Shown here in pieces: positions 1-6,058 of a DNA stretch of 10,391 nt. Both the position numbers and the translations under genes were made by a program. The notes under the pieces were generated by a model. The model was not told where the DNA came from. It saw only the letters and a program-made list of their open reading frames with translations, and ran no database searches. The DNA comes from Gammaproteobacteria bacterium. Lineage in GTDB: Bacteria > Pseudomonadota > Gammaproteobacteria > GCA-001735895. Where the stretch lies: positions 1-10,391 of the forward strand of contig JAPUFZ010000074.1 in the NCBI GenBank assembly GCA_027293245.1. Direction: 5' to 3'. Each line of letters starts with the position of its first letter. Position 1 is the first letter of the stretch.

Positions 1-401
1 ATCCTTTCATTGACTTTATCCGCGGTACCGACCGGAACCGTGGACTTGTTGACCACCAATTTATAGCTATTCATGTGACTACCGATGGATTCAGCGACTT
101 CCAGTACGTATTGCAGGTTTGCTGAACCGTCTTCATCAGGCGGGGTACCAACAGCTATAAACAGGGTATCGCTATTTTCGACCGCTTCTTGAGCATTGGT
201 GGTAATGTGTAACTGACCCTGCTCGTAACCTGCTACTACCAGCGACTCCAGTCCGGGTTCATAAATATGCACGATTCCATTTTTGAGACCTTCGATCTTG
301 TCTTCATCAATATCTACACAGATAACACGATGCCCGGCATCGGCCAGCACGGCCCCCTGAACCAGGCCGACGTAACCGGTTCCAAATACTGCACTATTCA
401 T
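1..401 (-). CDS. ugd: UDP-glucose 6-dehydrogenase, N-terminal part (cut by window edge)
   Basis: This enzyme oxidises UDP-glucose to UDP-glucuronate with two NAD+, in the cytoplasm, supplying uronic acid for surface or extracellular polysaccharides. The 133 visible residues are the N-terminal Rossmann domain. The dinucleotide-binding motif FGTGYVGLV lies at residues 6-14, the acidic end of strand beta2 at CVDID (28-32), and NGIVHIYEPGLE at 41-52 is the family motif, usually with P where H45 stands. VGTPPDEDG at 84-92 and NKSTVPVGT at 118-126 are further family blocks. The catalytic cysteine and the UDP-binding domain lie beyond base 1. The start is ATG at 401-399, with a strong GGAGG at 416-412 ten bases upstream. 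It is last in the visible minus-strand sugar block, 140 bases after the phosphatase gene, so it may be on that transcript or have its own promoter. GDP-mannose or UDP-ManNAc dehydrogenases are relatives, but the motif set fits Ugd best. Confidence 0.93.
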   Translation of the reverse strand, partial: MNSAVFGTGYVGLVQGAVLADAGHRVICVDIDEDKIEGLKNGIVHIYEPGLESLVVAGYEQGQLHITTNAQEAVENSDTLFIAVGTPPDEDGSANLQYVLEVAESIGSHMNSYKLVVNKSTVPVGTADKVNER

Positions 402-439
402 ACTCCAGGATCCTCCAATCAATTCTCTAAAATCGTATA

Positions 440-463
440 CTATGAGGCGCACAACCTCCATAG
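440..463. repeat. Small imperfect hairpin upstream of ugd
   Basis: CTATGAGG (440-447) and CCTCCATAG (455-463) can pair over eight base pairs with one bulged C and a 7-base loop. In the transcript of ugd this would lie about 40 bases before the start codon. It abuts the larger nested inverted repeat at 463-540 and could be part of the same structured element. No function is shown by the sequence; a role in the ugd leader is only a possibility. No convincing sigma-70 promoter was found in the 402-541 gap. Confidence 0.45.
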
Positions 464-540
464 GTTTTACCCTTGCCCTGACCCTTTTTACTGGGAGAGA
501 GTCAGGGCAGTGCGACGTTTCGCGAGGGGGAGTAAAACCC
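463..540. repeat. Nested inverted repeats between phosphatase gene and ugd
   Basis: Two perfect 8-base inverted repeats are nested. The outer pair is GGTTTTAC (463-470) with GTAAAACC (532-539). The inner pair is GCCCTGAC (475-482) with GTCAGGGC (501-508), which extends by one T-A pair. A second TTTTAC copy at 486-491 can compete for the same partner, since TTTTACT (486-492) complements AGTAAAA (531-537), so alternative folds are possible. The outer arm begins two bases from the stop codon of the phosphatase gene. The layout could be a terminator or attenuator between the genes, or a degenerate intergenic repeat or MITE-like remnant. There is no clean U-tract after a GC stem, so a simple intrinsic terminator is not favoured. 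Confidence 0.6.
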
Positions 541-541
541 C

Positions 542-1126
542 TTAGCTAATATTAATGCTTTGGTAACTATCGACCAGTTCACCCAGGTCATTGAGATGAA
601 ACACATGACCCTGGCTCCAGTCGAATTTTACCGGTGATTCGCCGCGCATATCCCAACCACTTGCCAGTGAATAAATACATCGGATAATGCCCTTATGCGC
701 GATCGCACCACAGTCCTCGTTTTTAGCAGCCAGCTGTTTTAACCAGATTTTAATCCGCTCCTGAACCTGGCCCGGACTTTCGCCGTTAGGCGGGCGGAAC
801 TACAGCCCTCGCGCTTCATTGTCACGCATTGCATCGCCGAGGCGTTTACGCAAAGGTTTAAGAATTATTCCCTCCCAGTCTCCCCAGTGCATTTCGAGGA
901 GTGCCGGCTCAACAACAGGATTATTTATCCCCAAAAGCTCTGCAGTTTCGCGCGCCCGCCGCATCGGACTGGTGTACCAGAGCAGGCGGCGCAATTCGAC
1001 TGGCAGCTGCCACATTTTAACCTGCTCGACTCCCTGTTCGCTCAATGGATTATCAATTTGGCCCTGAATGCGTTTTTCGGCATTCCATTCGGTGAGTCCA
1101 TGGCGTAGCAGTATAAGTTTTATCAT
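542..1126 (-). pseudogene. Histidine phosphatase (phosphoglycerate mutase-like) interrupted by in-frame TAG
   Basis: This is a member of the histidine phosphatase superfamily, cytoplasmic phosphomonoesterases that use a phosphohistidine intermediate. LLRHG at residues 6-10 carries the nucleophile His9 and Arg8. SPMRRARETAELL (53-65) and EMHWGDWEG (78-86) are family blocks, the latter holding the usual acid residue. Residue 108 is followed by TAG at 802-800. Beyond it the same frame stays open for 85 more codons to TAA at 544-542. That tail contains FRPPNGESPGQV and AHKGIIR, whose His144 is the second catalytic histidine. The expected 194-residue protein is thus complete apart from one codon; the 108-residue product would lack a catalytic His and should be inactive. 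The start ATG overlaps the glycosyltransferase stop (ATGA), which implies translational coupling; the Shine-Dalgarno is weak. A sequencing error, a recent nonsense mutation or readthrough could all explain it. The substrate is not identifiable; the context suggests sugar metabolism. Confidence 0.85.
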
Positions 1127-2367
1127 TGGCTACCGGGGTTTAGGTTGGGGTTCAATTTTTCAACTAGTTGGTCGATGCCGTAATCAAGCGAAAAATGATG
1201 CCTGACGTGTTTCATACCGGCTTTGGCAAGCTCTAGTCGGAGTTCGGGTTCGGTGATTAATTTGAACAGTGCCGCGCGCAGTACATCGCTGTTTTTCTCT
1301 GCCACCAACCAACCGGTTTTGCCATGATCGATCAATTCAGGAATTCCGGAGATATCGGTCGACAGGCAGGCAAGCCGCTGACTTTGCGCTTCCATTAACA
1401 CGTTCGGTAGCCCATCCCGATCCCCATCCGCCGCAACAATGCTCGGCAACACGAACAGGTCGGCTTTTCGATAATGCATCAGCACCTCGGTTTGTGGCAA
1501 GCCGCCCAGCCAGTGAATGCGTTCGCCCAAACCCAGAGCCCCGGCATCGGCCCTGAGTTCTTCGAGCAGTTCACCACCGCCTATATGGGTAAATTCCCAG
1601 TGGATATCCTGTGGTAGTAAATCTAACGCTTCTAGCAGGTAACGGTAACCTTTTTTGTCTACCGCACGGCCTACCGAAATCAGTCTAACCGGAACCCGGG
1701 CATCGCTACCGTCACGAAACTCAGTGCCCGCGGTATTAACCGGAAACCGATTAAAGTCGAGTCCATGATAAAGCAATGTCACCTTATCGACCCGATCAGA
1801 CAGTTTTCTCAAATGTGCCGCATTAATGGCGGTACAGGTAACTACCCAGCTGGCACTGGATATTTTTTCTCGTTTTTCCCAGTCTTCGATAGTCCAAATA
1901 TCTTTTGCATGAGCAGAAATACTCCAGGGCTTCTGATTTACCAGGCTGGCATAATAAGTTACCGATGCCGGGGTATGCATAAAATGTACATAATAGTGGC
2001 GCACCGATGCAGGCATTTCGTGCGCGAGCACCATCGCCTGGGCAAATCGACGGATCCGATTAATGCTAAAATCACGGCGTAAATCACGAACAAACAGTCG
2101 TTTTGCCTGTCTATATCCTGGTAGTTTTCGCACTCGCCTCCAGGCTTTAATCACCCGCGGGTTGTGGTCAATTATGTATTCCGGAAGGTAATTAACCCGG
2201 GCTTCGATTTCAGCATGAATCGGGTGGCTTGCAGGGTCGGTCGGATGCCGCAGTGAAAACAGGCATATTCGGAATCCTCGTAGTTCGAGCGCTCGAATTT
2301 CCTGGGCGATAAAGGTTTCCGACAAACGCGGGTATCCTTTCAGTATGATGGCGACAGTTGGGGACAT
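1123..2367 (-). CDS. Glycosyltransferase family 4 protein (GT-B fold)
   Basis: A cytoplasmic or membrane-associated transferase of 414 residues, likely moving a sugar from a nucleotide donor onto a growing surface glycan. The N-terminal domain begins with the acceptor-side motif KGYPRLSETFI at 10-20, typical of GT4 enzymes of exopolysaccharide and colanic-acid type clusters. The second Rossmann domain starts near LISVGRAVDKKGY (229-241), which holds the usual GR...KKG phosphate-binding element. The donor-site region is DGLPNVLMEA at 318-327; Asp318 and Glu326 occupy the EX7E positions, so the first Glu is replaced by Asp. GIPELI (341-346) and TGWLV (351-355) are also typical. The start is ATG at 2367-2365; an in-frame TAA lies directly upstream, so no longer start is possible. 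The Shine-Dalgarno is weak. It overlaps the phosphatase gene by ATGA and is divergent from the ABC exporter gene. Donor and acceptor cannot be told from sequence. Confidence 0.92.
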   Translation of the reverse strand: MSPTVAIILKGYPRLSETFIAQEIRALELRGFRICLFSLRHPTDPASHPIHAEIEARVNYLPEYIIDHNPRVIKAWRRVRKLPGYRQAKRLFVRDLRRDFSINRIRRFAQAMVLAHEMPASVRHYYVHFMHTPASVTYYASLVNQKPWSISAHAKDIWTIEDWEKREKISSASWVVTCTAINAAHLRKLSDRVDKVTLLYHGLDFNRFPVNTAGTEFRDGSDARVPVRLISVGRAVDKKGYRYLLEALDLLPQDIHWEFTHIGGGELLEELRADAGALGLGERIHWLGGLPQTEVLMHYRKADLFVLPSIVAADGDRDGLPNVLMEAQSQRLACLSTDISGIPELIDHGKTGWLVAEKNSDVLRAALFKLITEPELRLELAKAGMKHVRHHFSLDYGIDQLVEKLNPNLNPGSQ

Positions 2368-2431
2368 TTATCTGCCGGAACCTGCATTTGATTAATAGTT
2401 GTCGATGGGCGATAGTACACTGGAGCCGAGT

Positions 2432-2461
2432 TTGACGCTATCGGGTTAAGGCGTCTCTACT
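2432..2461 (+). promoter_or_regulatory. Possible sigma-70 promoter for the ABC exporter gene
   Basis: In the 137-base divergent gap (2368-2504), TTGACG at 2432-2437 matches the -35 consensus at five of six positions. TCTACT at 2456-2461 matches the -10 consensus at four of six, with an 18-base spacer. Transcription would begin near 2468, about 37 bases before the ATG at 2505. No equally good pair was found for the glycosyltransferase on the other strand. This is a visual match only. Confidence 0.3.
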
Positions 2462-2504
2462 CGGTTTCGGTAATATCGGCAGGAAATAAAAAAGCGCAGG
2501 TCGT

Positions 2505-5138
2505 ATGGATCCCTCACTTTATCGGTACATATTAAAGCATAGCCGTAACGGCCAGATCGTGTTAATCGTACTGTCGCTGCTATCCCTGCCAATAGTTTAC
2601 GTTACCCTCGAATTACCCAAGAGGATTATCAATATGCTCGAAGGACTGGACCTTCCGGAGAGCGTATTAGGCTATGAGGTCGACCAGATCAGCTATTTGA
2701 TGCTGCTCAGCAGTGCATTCCTGCTCGCGGTACTGATCAATGGGAGTATCAAGTACGTGATCAATGTGTACCGTGGTGCTCTGGGGGAAAGATTGCTCTG
2801 GCGTTTTCGCTATGAGTTATATGAACGCATTCTACGATTTCCAGTCCCCCACTTTAAGCGTGTTTCACAGGGCGAGCTGATTCCAATGATCACCGCCGAA
2901 ACGGAACCTCTGGCGGAATTTATCGGCGAGTCCTACTCACTACCCGTGTTCCAGGGCGGAATACTGTTTACTTACCTGTTCTTTATTTTTCAACAGGATG
3001 TATTTTTGGGCCTGGCCGCGGTCGCGCTCTACCCATTTCAATTATATGTTATACCCAGGTTGCAAAAACGGGTTAATGCCCTGGCAAAAGAACGCGTCGC
3101 CATGGTGCGTAGCCTGTCAGGTCGAATAGGAGAGACTGTTTCTGGTATCAACGAGGTACATACCAACGATACCAGTCACTACGAGCGAGCTCAAATTGGC
3201 CATCGGCTGGGCAGCATATATCGAATCCGTTTTGCAATTTTTCGGCGCAAGTTCTTCATCAAGTTTCTGAATAACTTTATAGCGCAGCTAACGCCGTTTT
3301 TCTTTTACTCGGCGGGTGGTTATTTCGTGCTACGCGGGGAATTATCGATCGGCTCCATGGTCGCGGTTCTGGTCGCTTACAAGGATTTGGCGGGTCCCTG
3401 GAAAGAGTTGCTGCGTTACTATCAGCGCAAGGAAGATATTAAGGTCAAGTACACACAGGTAATTGAACAGTTCAACCCGGCGAATTTGCTTGACCCGATG
3501 ATATTAAACACGGACCTCGATACGGTGCAGCTACCAGAAGGAGATTTGCATGCCAGTGGTATTAGCTACAGCGAAGATGGTTTGTATTTCAGCATTGAGG
3601 ATGTAAGCTTCAAAATGGGGCTCGATCAACACATTGCTGCGGTTGGCTTAAGCAATAGCGGTAAGGATGAAATGGCCTGCCTGTTATCGAGACTAATAAA
3701 CCCCTCGGCCGGCACGATTACCATCGGCGCACAAAAAATGGCCGACATGCCGGAAGCACTGACCGGCCGGCGGCTCGGTTACGTGGGACAAAACACTTAC
3801 CTGTTTACCGGTTCTGTTCGCGATAATCTGCTCTACCCGTTAAAACACCGGCCGATTACCACTGCCGAGACTGAGGATAAAAAACAACGCGGGTTAGATA
3901 CCCAACTTGCGATGCAGGCCGGCAGCTCATTGCACAGTATCCATGACAATTGGATCGATTACTCCGCCATCGGTATCGAAAATGAAGCCCAGTTTAGCGA
4001 ACGGGTTCACCAGCTGCTGACTATTGTCGAGCTCGACGAGGATATATATCAATTTGGGCTGCTGTCATATGTCGATCAAAGTCAAAACGCCGATCTGCCT
4101 CGACGCATCATGCTGGCACGTAAACAATTACGCAACCTGCTCAGTCAGCCGGCTTATAAACGCCTGGTCGAACCCTTTGACCAGGACAGATACAACACCA
4201 ATTTGACGGTTGCCGACAACTTGTTATTTGGCACTATCTACGATGATTCCATCGATACCGGAAGCCTGGCCGATAATCCATATATTCGTAAGGTCCTCGA
4301 CGAAGCTGAACTGACCGACGACTTTCTCTCAGCAGGAAAACAAATCGCTGAAATCATGCTCGATCTATTCTCGGACGTGGAACCCGACAGTAAACTTTTT
4401 GAGCAATTTAGTTTTATTAGCGCCGACGACCTGCCTGAATTTCAGCAACTGCTGGGCAGGACCAAGGAGCAGACCCCTGCATCGTTCAGCGACAGTGACC
4501 GGATCAGCCTGCTATCCCTTTCTTTTAAACTGGTCGTCGCGCGACATCGCCTCGGGTTAATTAATGAATCAATTCAAACCCGTATCCTTTTAGCACGCAA
4601 ACGAATTCGCGACGAATCATCGGAAAACGACCTCGGCATAGAGTTTTTCGACGAAAACCGGTACAACCCGCGCATATCGATACAGGACAATATTTTGTTC
4701 GGTAAACTGGCCTATGGTCAGGCTAACGCGCAAGCCAAAATTAATGAATTGATCGTCGGCGTGGTCGAGTCATTGGAGTTGCGCGCTGACATCACCGAGA
4801 TCGGGCTAGCTTATGAGGTGGGCGTTGGTGGCGCCCGTTTATCCGTGACCCAGCGACAGAAACTGGGGCTGGTGCGCTGCCTGATCAAAAAGCCGGATCT
4901 GCTGATTGTCAATGAGGCGATGGCAGGTCTCGACACTGCCGCCGAGCGACGCCTGATAAAGCGCGTACGCGAGCAAATGCAATCACGGGGCATTTTCTGG
5001 GTGCTGGCACGAGCTCAATTGGCAGAGAATTTTGACAGCGTCATGGTCATGGTGCGCGGCAAGCTGGTGGCCAATGATCCATATCAGGATCTAGTCGAAA
5101 ACAATCCTCATTTCCAGCAATTACTCGAGGATGAATAG
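2505..5138 (+). CDS. ABC exporter-like membrane/ATPase protein with expanded, degenerate nucleotide-binding domain
   Basis: An 877-residue inner-membrane protein combining an ABC type I exporter membrane domain with a nucleotide-binding domain (NBD). Hydrophobic segments lie near residues 18-36, 64-88, 150-163, 165-183, 256-276 and 282-295. LWRFRYELYERILRFP (98-113) is the usual post-TM2 exporter block. The NBD starts near 350. Walker A is GLSNSGKD (381-388), with Asp where Ser/Thr should follow Lys387. The Q-loop is LGYVGQNTYLF (424-434, Gln429). The signature is LSVTQ (779-783) instead of LSGGQ. Walker B is LLIVNE (799-804), with Asn for Asp and the catalytic Glu804 kept. The D-loop is AGLD (807-810), and the H-loop histidine appears replaced (Ala835/Arg836). 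The Q-loop to signature distance is 350 residues, against roughly 75 in ordinary exporters; the extra part looks like partial NBD duplications. The start ATG has only GCAGG four bases upstream. The gene ends in TAG and converges with the methyltransferase. Cargo is unknown; the divergent sugar genes hint at a glycan or lipid substrate. Confidence 0.9.
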   Translation: MDPSLYRYILKHSRNGQIVLIVLSLLSLPIVYVTLELPKRIINMLEGLDLPESVLGYEVDQISYLMLLSSAFLLAVLINGSIKYVINVYRGALGERLLWRFRYELYERILRFPVPHFKRVSQGELIPMITAETEPLAEFIGESYSLPVFQGGILFTYLFFIFQQDVFLGLAAVALYPFQLYVIPRLQKRVNALAKERVAMVRSLSGRIGETVSGINEVHTNDTSHYERAQIGHRLGSIYRIRFAIFRRKFFIKFLNNFIAQLTPFFFYSAGGYFVLRGELSIGSMVAVLVAYKDLAGPWKELLRYYQRKEDIKVKYTQVIEQFNPANLLDPMILNTDLDTVQLPEGDLHASGISYSEDGLYFSIEDVSFKMGLDQHIAAVGLSNSGKDEMACLLSRLINPSAGTITIGAQKMADMPEALTGRRLGYVGQNTYLFTGSVRDNLLYPLKHRPITTAETEDKKQRGLDTQLAMQAGSSLHSIHDNWIDYSAIGIENEAQFSERVHQLLTIVELDEDIYQFGLLSYVDQSQNADLPRRIMLARKQLRNLLSQPAYKRLVEPFDQDRYNTNLTVADNLLFGTIYDDSIDTGSLADNPYIRKVLDEAELTDDFLSAGKQIAEIMLDLFSDVEPDSKLFEQFSFISADDLPEFQQLLGRTKEQTPASFSDSDRISLLSLSFKLVVARHRLGLINESIQTRILLARKRIRDESSENDLGIEFFDENRYNPRISIQDNILFGKLAYGQANAQAKINELIVGVVESLELRADITEIGLAYEVGVGGARLSVTQRQKLGLVRCLIKKPDLLIVNEAMAGLDTAAERRLIKRVREQMQSRGIFWVLARAQLAENFDSVMVMVRGKLVANDPYQDLVENNPHFQQLLEDE
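3822..4877 (+). repeat. Three diverged copies of an NBD helical-subdomain unit within the ABC gene
   Basis: Protein-level repeats run from residue 440 to 791. Each copy starts with a DN(L/I)L motif: DNLLYP at 440-445, DNLLFG at 571-576 and DNILFG at 728-733. Each then has an ELxxD element: VELDEDIYQFG at 508-518, AELTDDFLSAG at 601-611 and LELRADITEIG at 757-767. Each then has a signature-helix-like element ending in Ala/Val-Arg: RRIMLAR at 533-539, FKLVVAR at 674-680 and RQKLGLVR at 784-791. The joints between copies share LARK-x-(L/I)-R, a spacer of about 15 residues, then FDxxRYN and six residues to DNxLFG (534-576 and 693-733). Only the last copy leads into Walker B. The copies are diverged, so this is an old duplication and not an assembly artefact. 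Confidence 0.65.
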
Positions 5139-5168
5139 TGTCTCGATTTGTTGTCAAATTCTCCGGGA

Positions 5169-6050
5169 CTATTTATTTTTGAAATAAATATGCGTGGTCA
5201 CGAATCGGTCCGAATATTCGCGCTTGATCCCCCCCCATAGACTTCGCAGGTTGAGCCGCAGGGGTGGCTGAACCTGTTCCAGGCCAGCCCTCGATGCAAG
5301 CTCAAGTAAGCTGGTACGGGTAAAGCAATTAATATGTTCAAGTGGATGAATAGCATCCAGATTCGAATGCCAGCCGGATCGCTGCAGGGTTTTTTCAATA
5401 TCACGACCATCAGGAACTCGTAAATAAATCAACCCATCGGGTATTAATATGGACTGCAGTTGTTGCAATGTCTGAAGCGGTTTTACCAGGTGTTCGAAAA
5501 CCTGATTGGCATAAATAAAATGATAATGCGGGCCTGCATCGGGAAGTTCGTCGACTACCGCTATGCCCATAGACCTGGCGTGTTCGGCACGCTGCGGTGA
5601 TAATTCAAGACCATTCACCCGAAAACCGAAAGCCTGCGCCATACGACTCCAATAACCCCAGCCCATACCGAATTCGAGCAGATGCACCTGTTGCGGGGGA
5701 CAGGGAAACAGTCTCGACAGGGTTTCCATTTGACCTGCATATTGCCTGAACAGTTTGGCCCTGGCGTTTTGTTTTTTGGCTAAACTTGCCTCCGCGTCAA
5801 CCCAGTCACCATACAGTGCAGACAAGCCTTCATCATTCAACACACTGGTTTGATAAATAAAGCTGCATGTCTGGCATTTAGCAATCCGGTAGCTACCGCT
5901 GGCCAAAGCCTCCAGGTCCGCCCTGCCCTGATAGAAATCAGCAAGGAACTGCCTTAAAATCGGGCTGGAAAAAGACTGCTGGTGGAGTGTCCGCGTTTTC
6001 CTGTTAGTGCATATGGGGCAGTGCTCGCGGGTTTGCAGTTGAACTCCCAT
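5169..6050 (-). CDS. Class I SAM-dependent methyltransferase with N-terminal zinc-ribbon-like module
   Basis: A 293-residue soluble protein expected to transfer a methyl group from S-adenosylmethionine to an unidentified acceptor. The N-terminus has two CxxC pairs, CPIC at 11-14 and CQTC at 59-62, likely one structural zinc site. Such a module precedes the methyltransferase fold in several sugar C-methyltransferases and related proteins. SAM motif I is LLEFGMGWGYW at 124-134, the acidic motif II is GLELS (147-151), and the post-motif block is ANQVFEHLVKPL (181-192). A conserved-looking HPLEHINCFT lies at 235-244. The start ATG (6050-6048) is 8 bases after the stop of the OppC-like gene, so it is probably the last gene of the importer operon. 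The stop is TAG at 5171-5169. It could instead be a sugar methyltransferase linked to the glycan genes to its left; sequence alone does not decide this. Confidence 0.88.
   Translation of the reverse strand: MGVQLQTREHCPICTNRKTRTLHQQSFSSPILRQFLADFYQGRADLEALASGSYRIAKCQTCSFIYQTSVLNDEGLSALYGDWVDAEASLAKKQNARAKLFRQYAGQMETLSRLFPCPPQQVHLLEFGMGWGYWSRMAQAFGFRVNGLELSPQRAEHARSMGIAVVDELPDAGPHYHFIYANQVFEHLVKPLQTLQQLQSILIPDGLIYLRVPDGRDIEKTLQRSGWHSNLDAIHPLEHINCFTRTSLLELASRAGLEQVQPPLRLNLRSLWGGIKREYSDRFVTTHIYFKNK
5170..5190. repeat. AT-only perfect hairpin at the convergent gene ends
   Basis: TATTTATTT (5170-5178) and AAATAAATA (5182-5190) form a perfect 9-base inverted repeat around a TTG loop. It lies over the last codons and stop of the methyltransferase gene, about 30 bases after the stop of the converging ABC gene. 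The stem has no G-C pairs, so it is not a typical intrinsic terminator, though it could contribute to transcript ends on either strand. It may also reflect only the FKNK-stop codons. Confidence 0.35.
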
Positions 6051-6058
6051 ACCCGCAC

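Noticed and set aside
267..545. Plus-strand open frame of 92 codons over the ugd start and the intergenic repeats
   Set aside because: It is antisense to the clear ugd N-terminus and then runs through inverted repeats; its protein shows no family features.
800..802. Reading TAG as a reassigned sense codon (for example pyrrolysine) in this organism
   Set aside because: Three nearby genes end in TAG at their expected C-termini, and none of the window's genes shows another internal TAG.
1765..2082. Plus-strand open frame of 105 codons inside the glycosyltransferase
   Set aside because: It is fully antisense to a well-supported GT4 gene and has no recognisable features; the same applies to the other opposite-strand frames in the importer operon.
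2368..2430. Sigma-70 promoter for the glycosyltransferase on the minus strand
   Set aside because: A TCGACA-like -35 at 2405-2400 has no acceptable -10 at a normal spacing.
3846..4660. Assembly-made duplication as the cause of the enlarged ABC domain
   Set aside because: The repeated blocks are strongly diverged at protein level, have different spacings and share no long nucleotide identity.
2505..5138. Calling the exporter gene a pseudogene because of its degenerate motifs
   Set aside because: The frame is open for 877 codons with a normal membrane domain, intact Q-loop, D-loop and catalytic Glu, and a plausible start and stop.
5170..5190. Intrinsic transcription terminator at the AT-only hairpin
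   Set aside because: The stem has no G-C pairs and lies inside the methyltransferase coding end, so it is listed only as a weak repeat.
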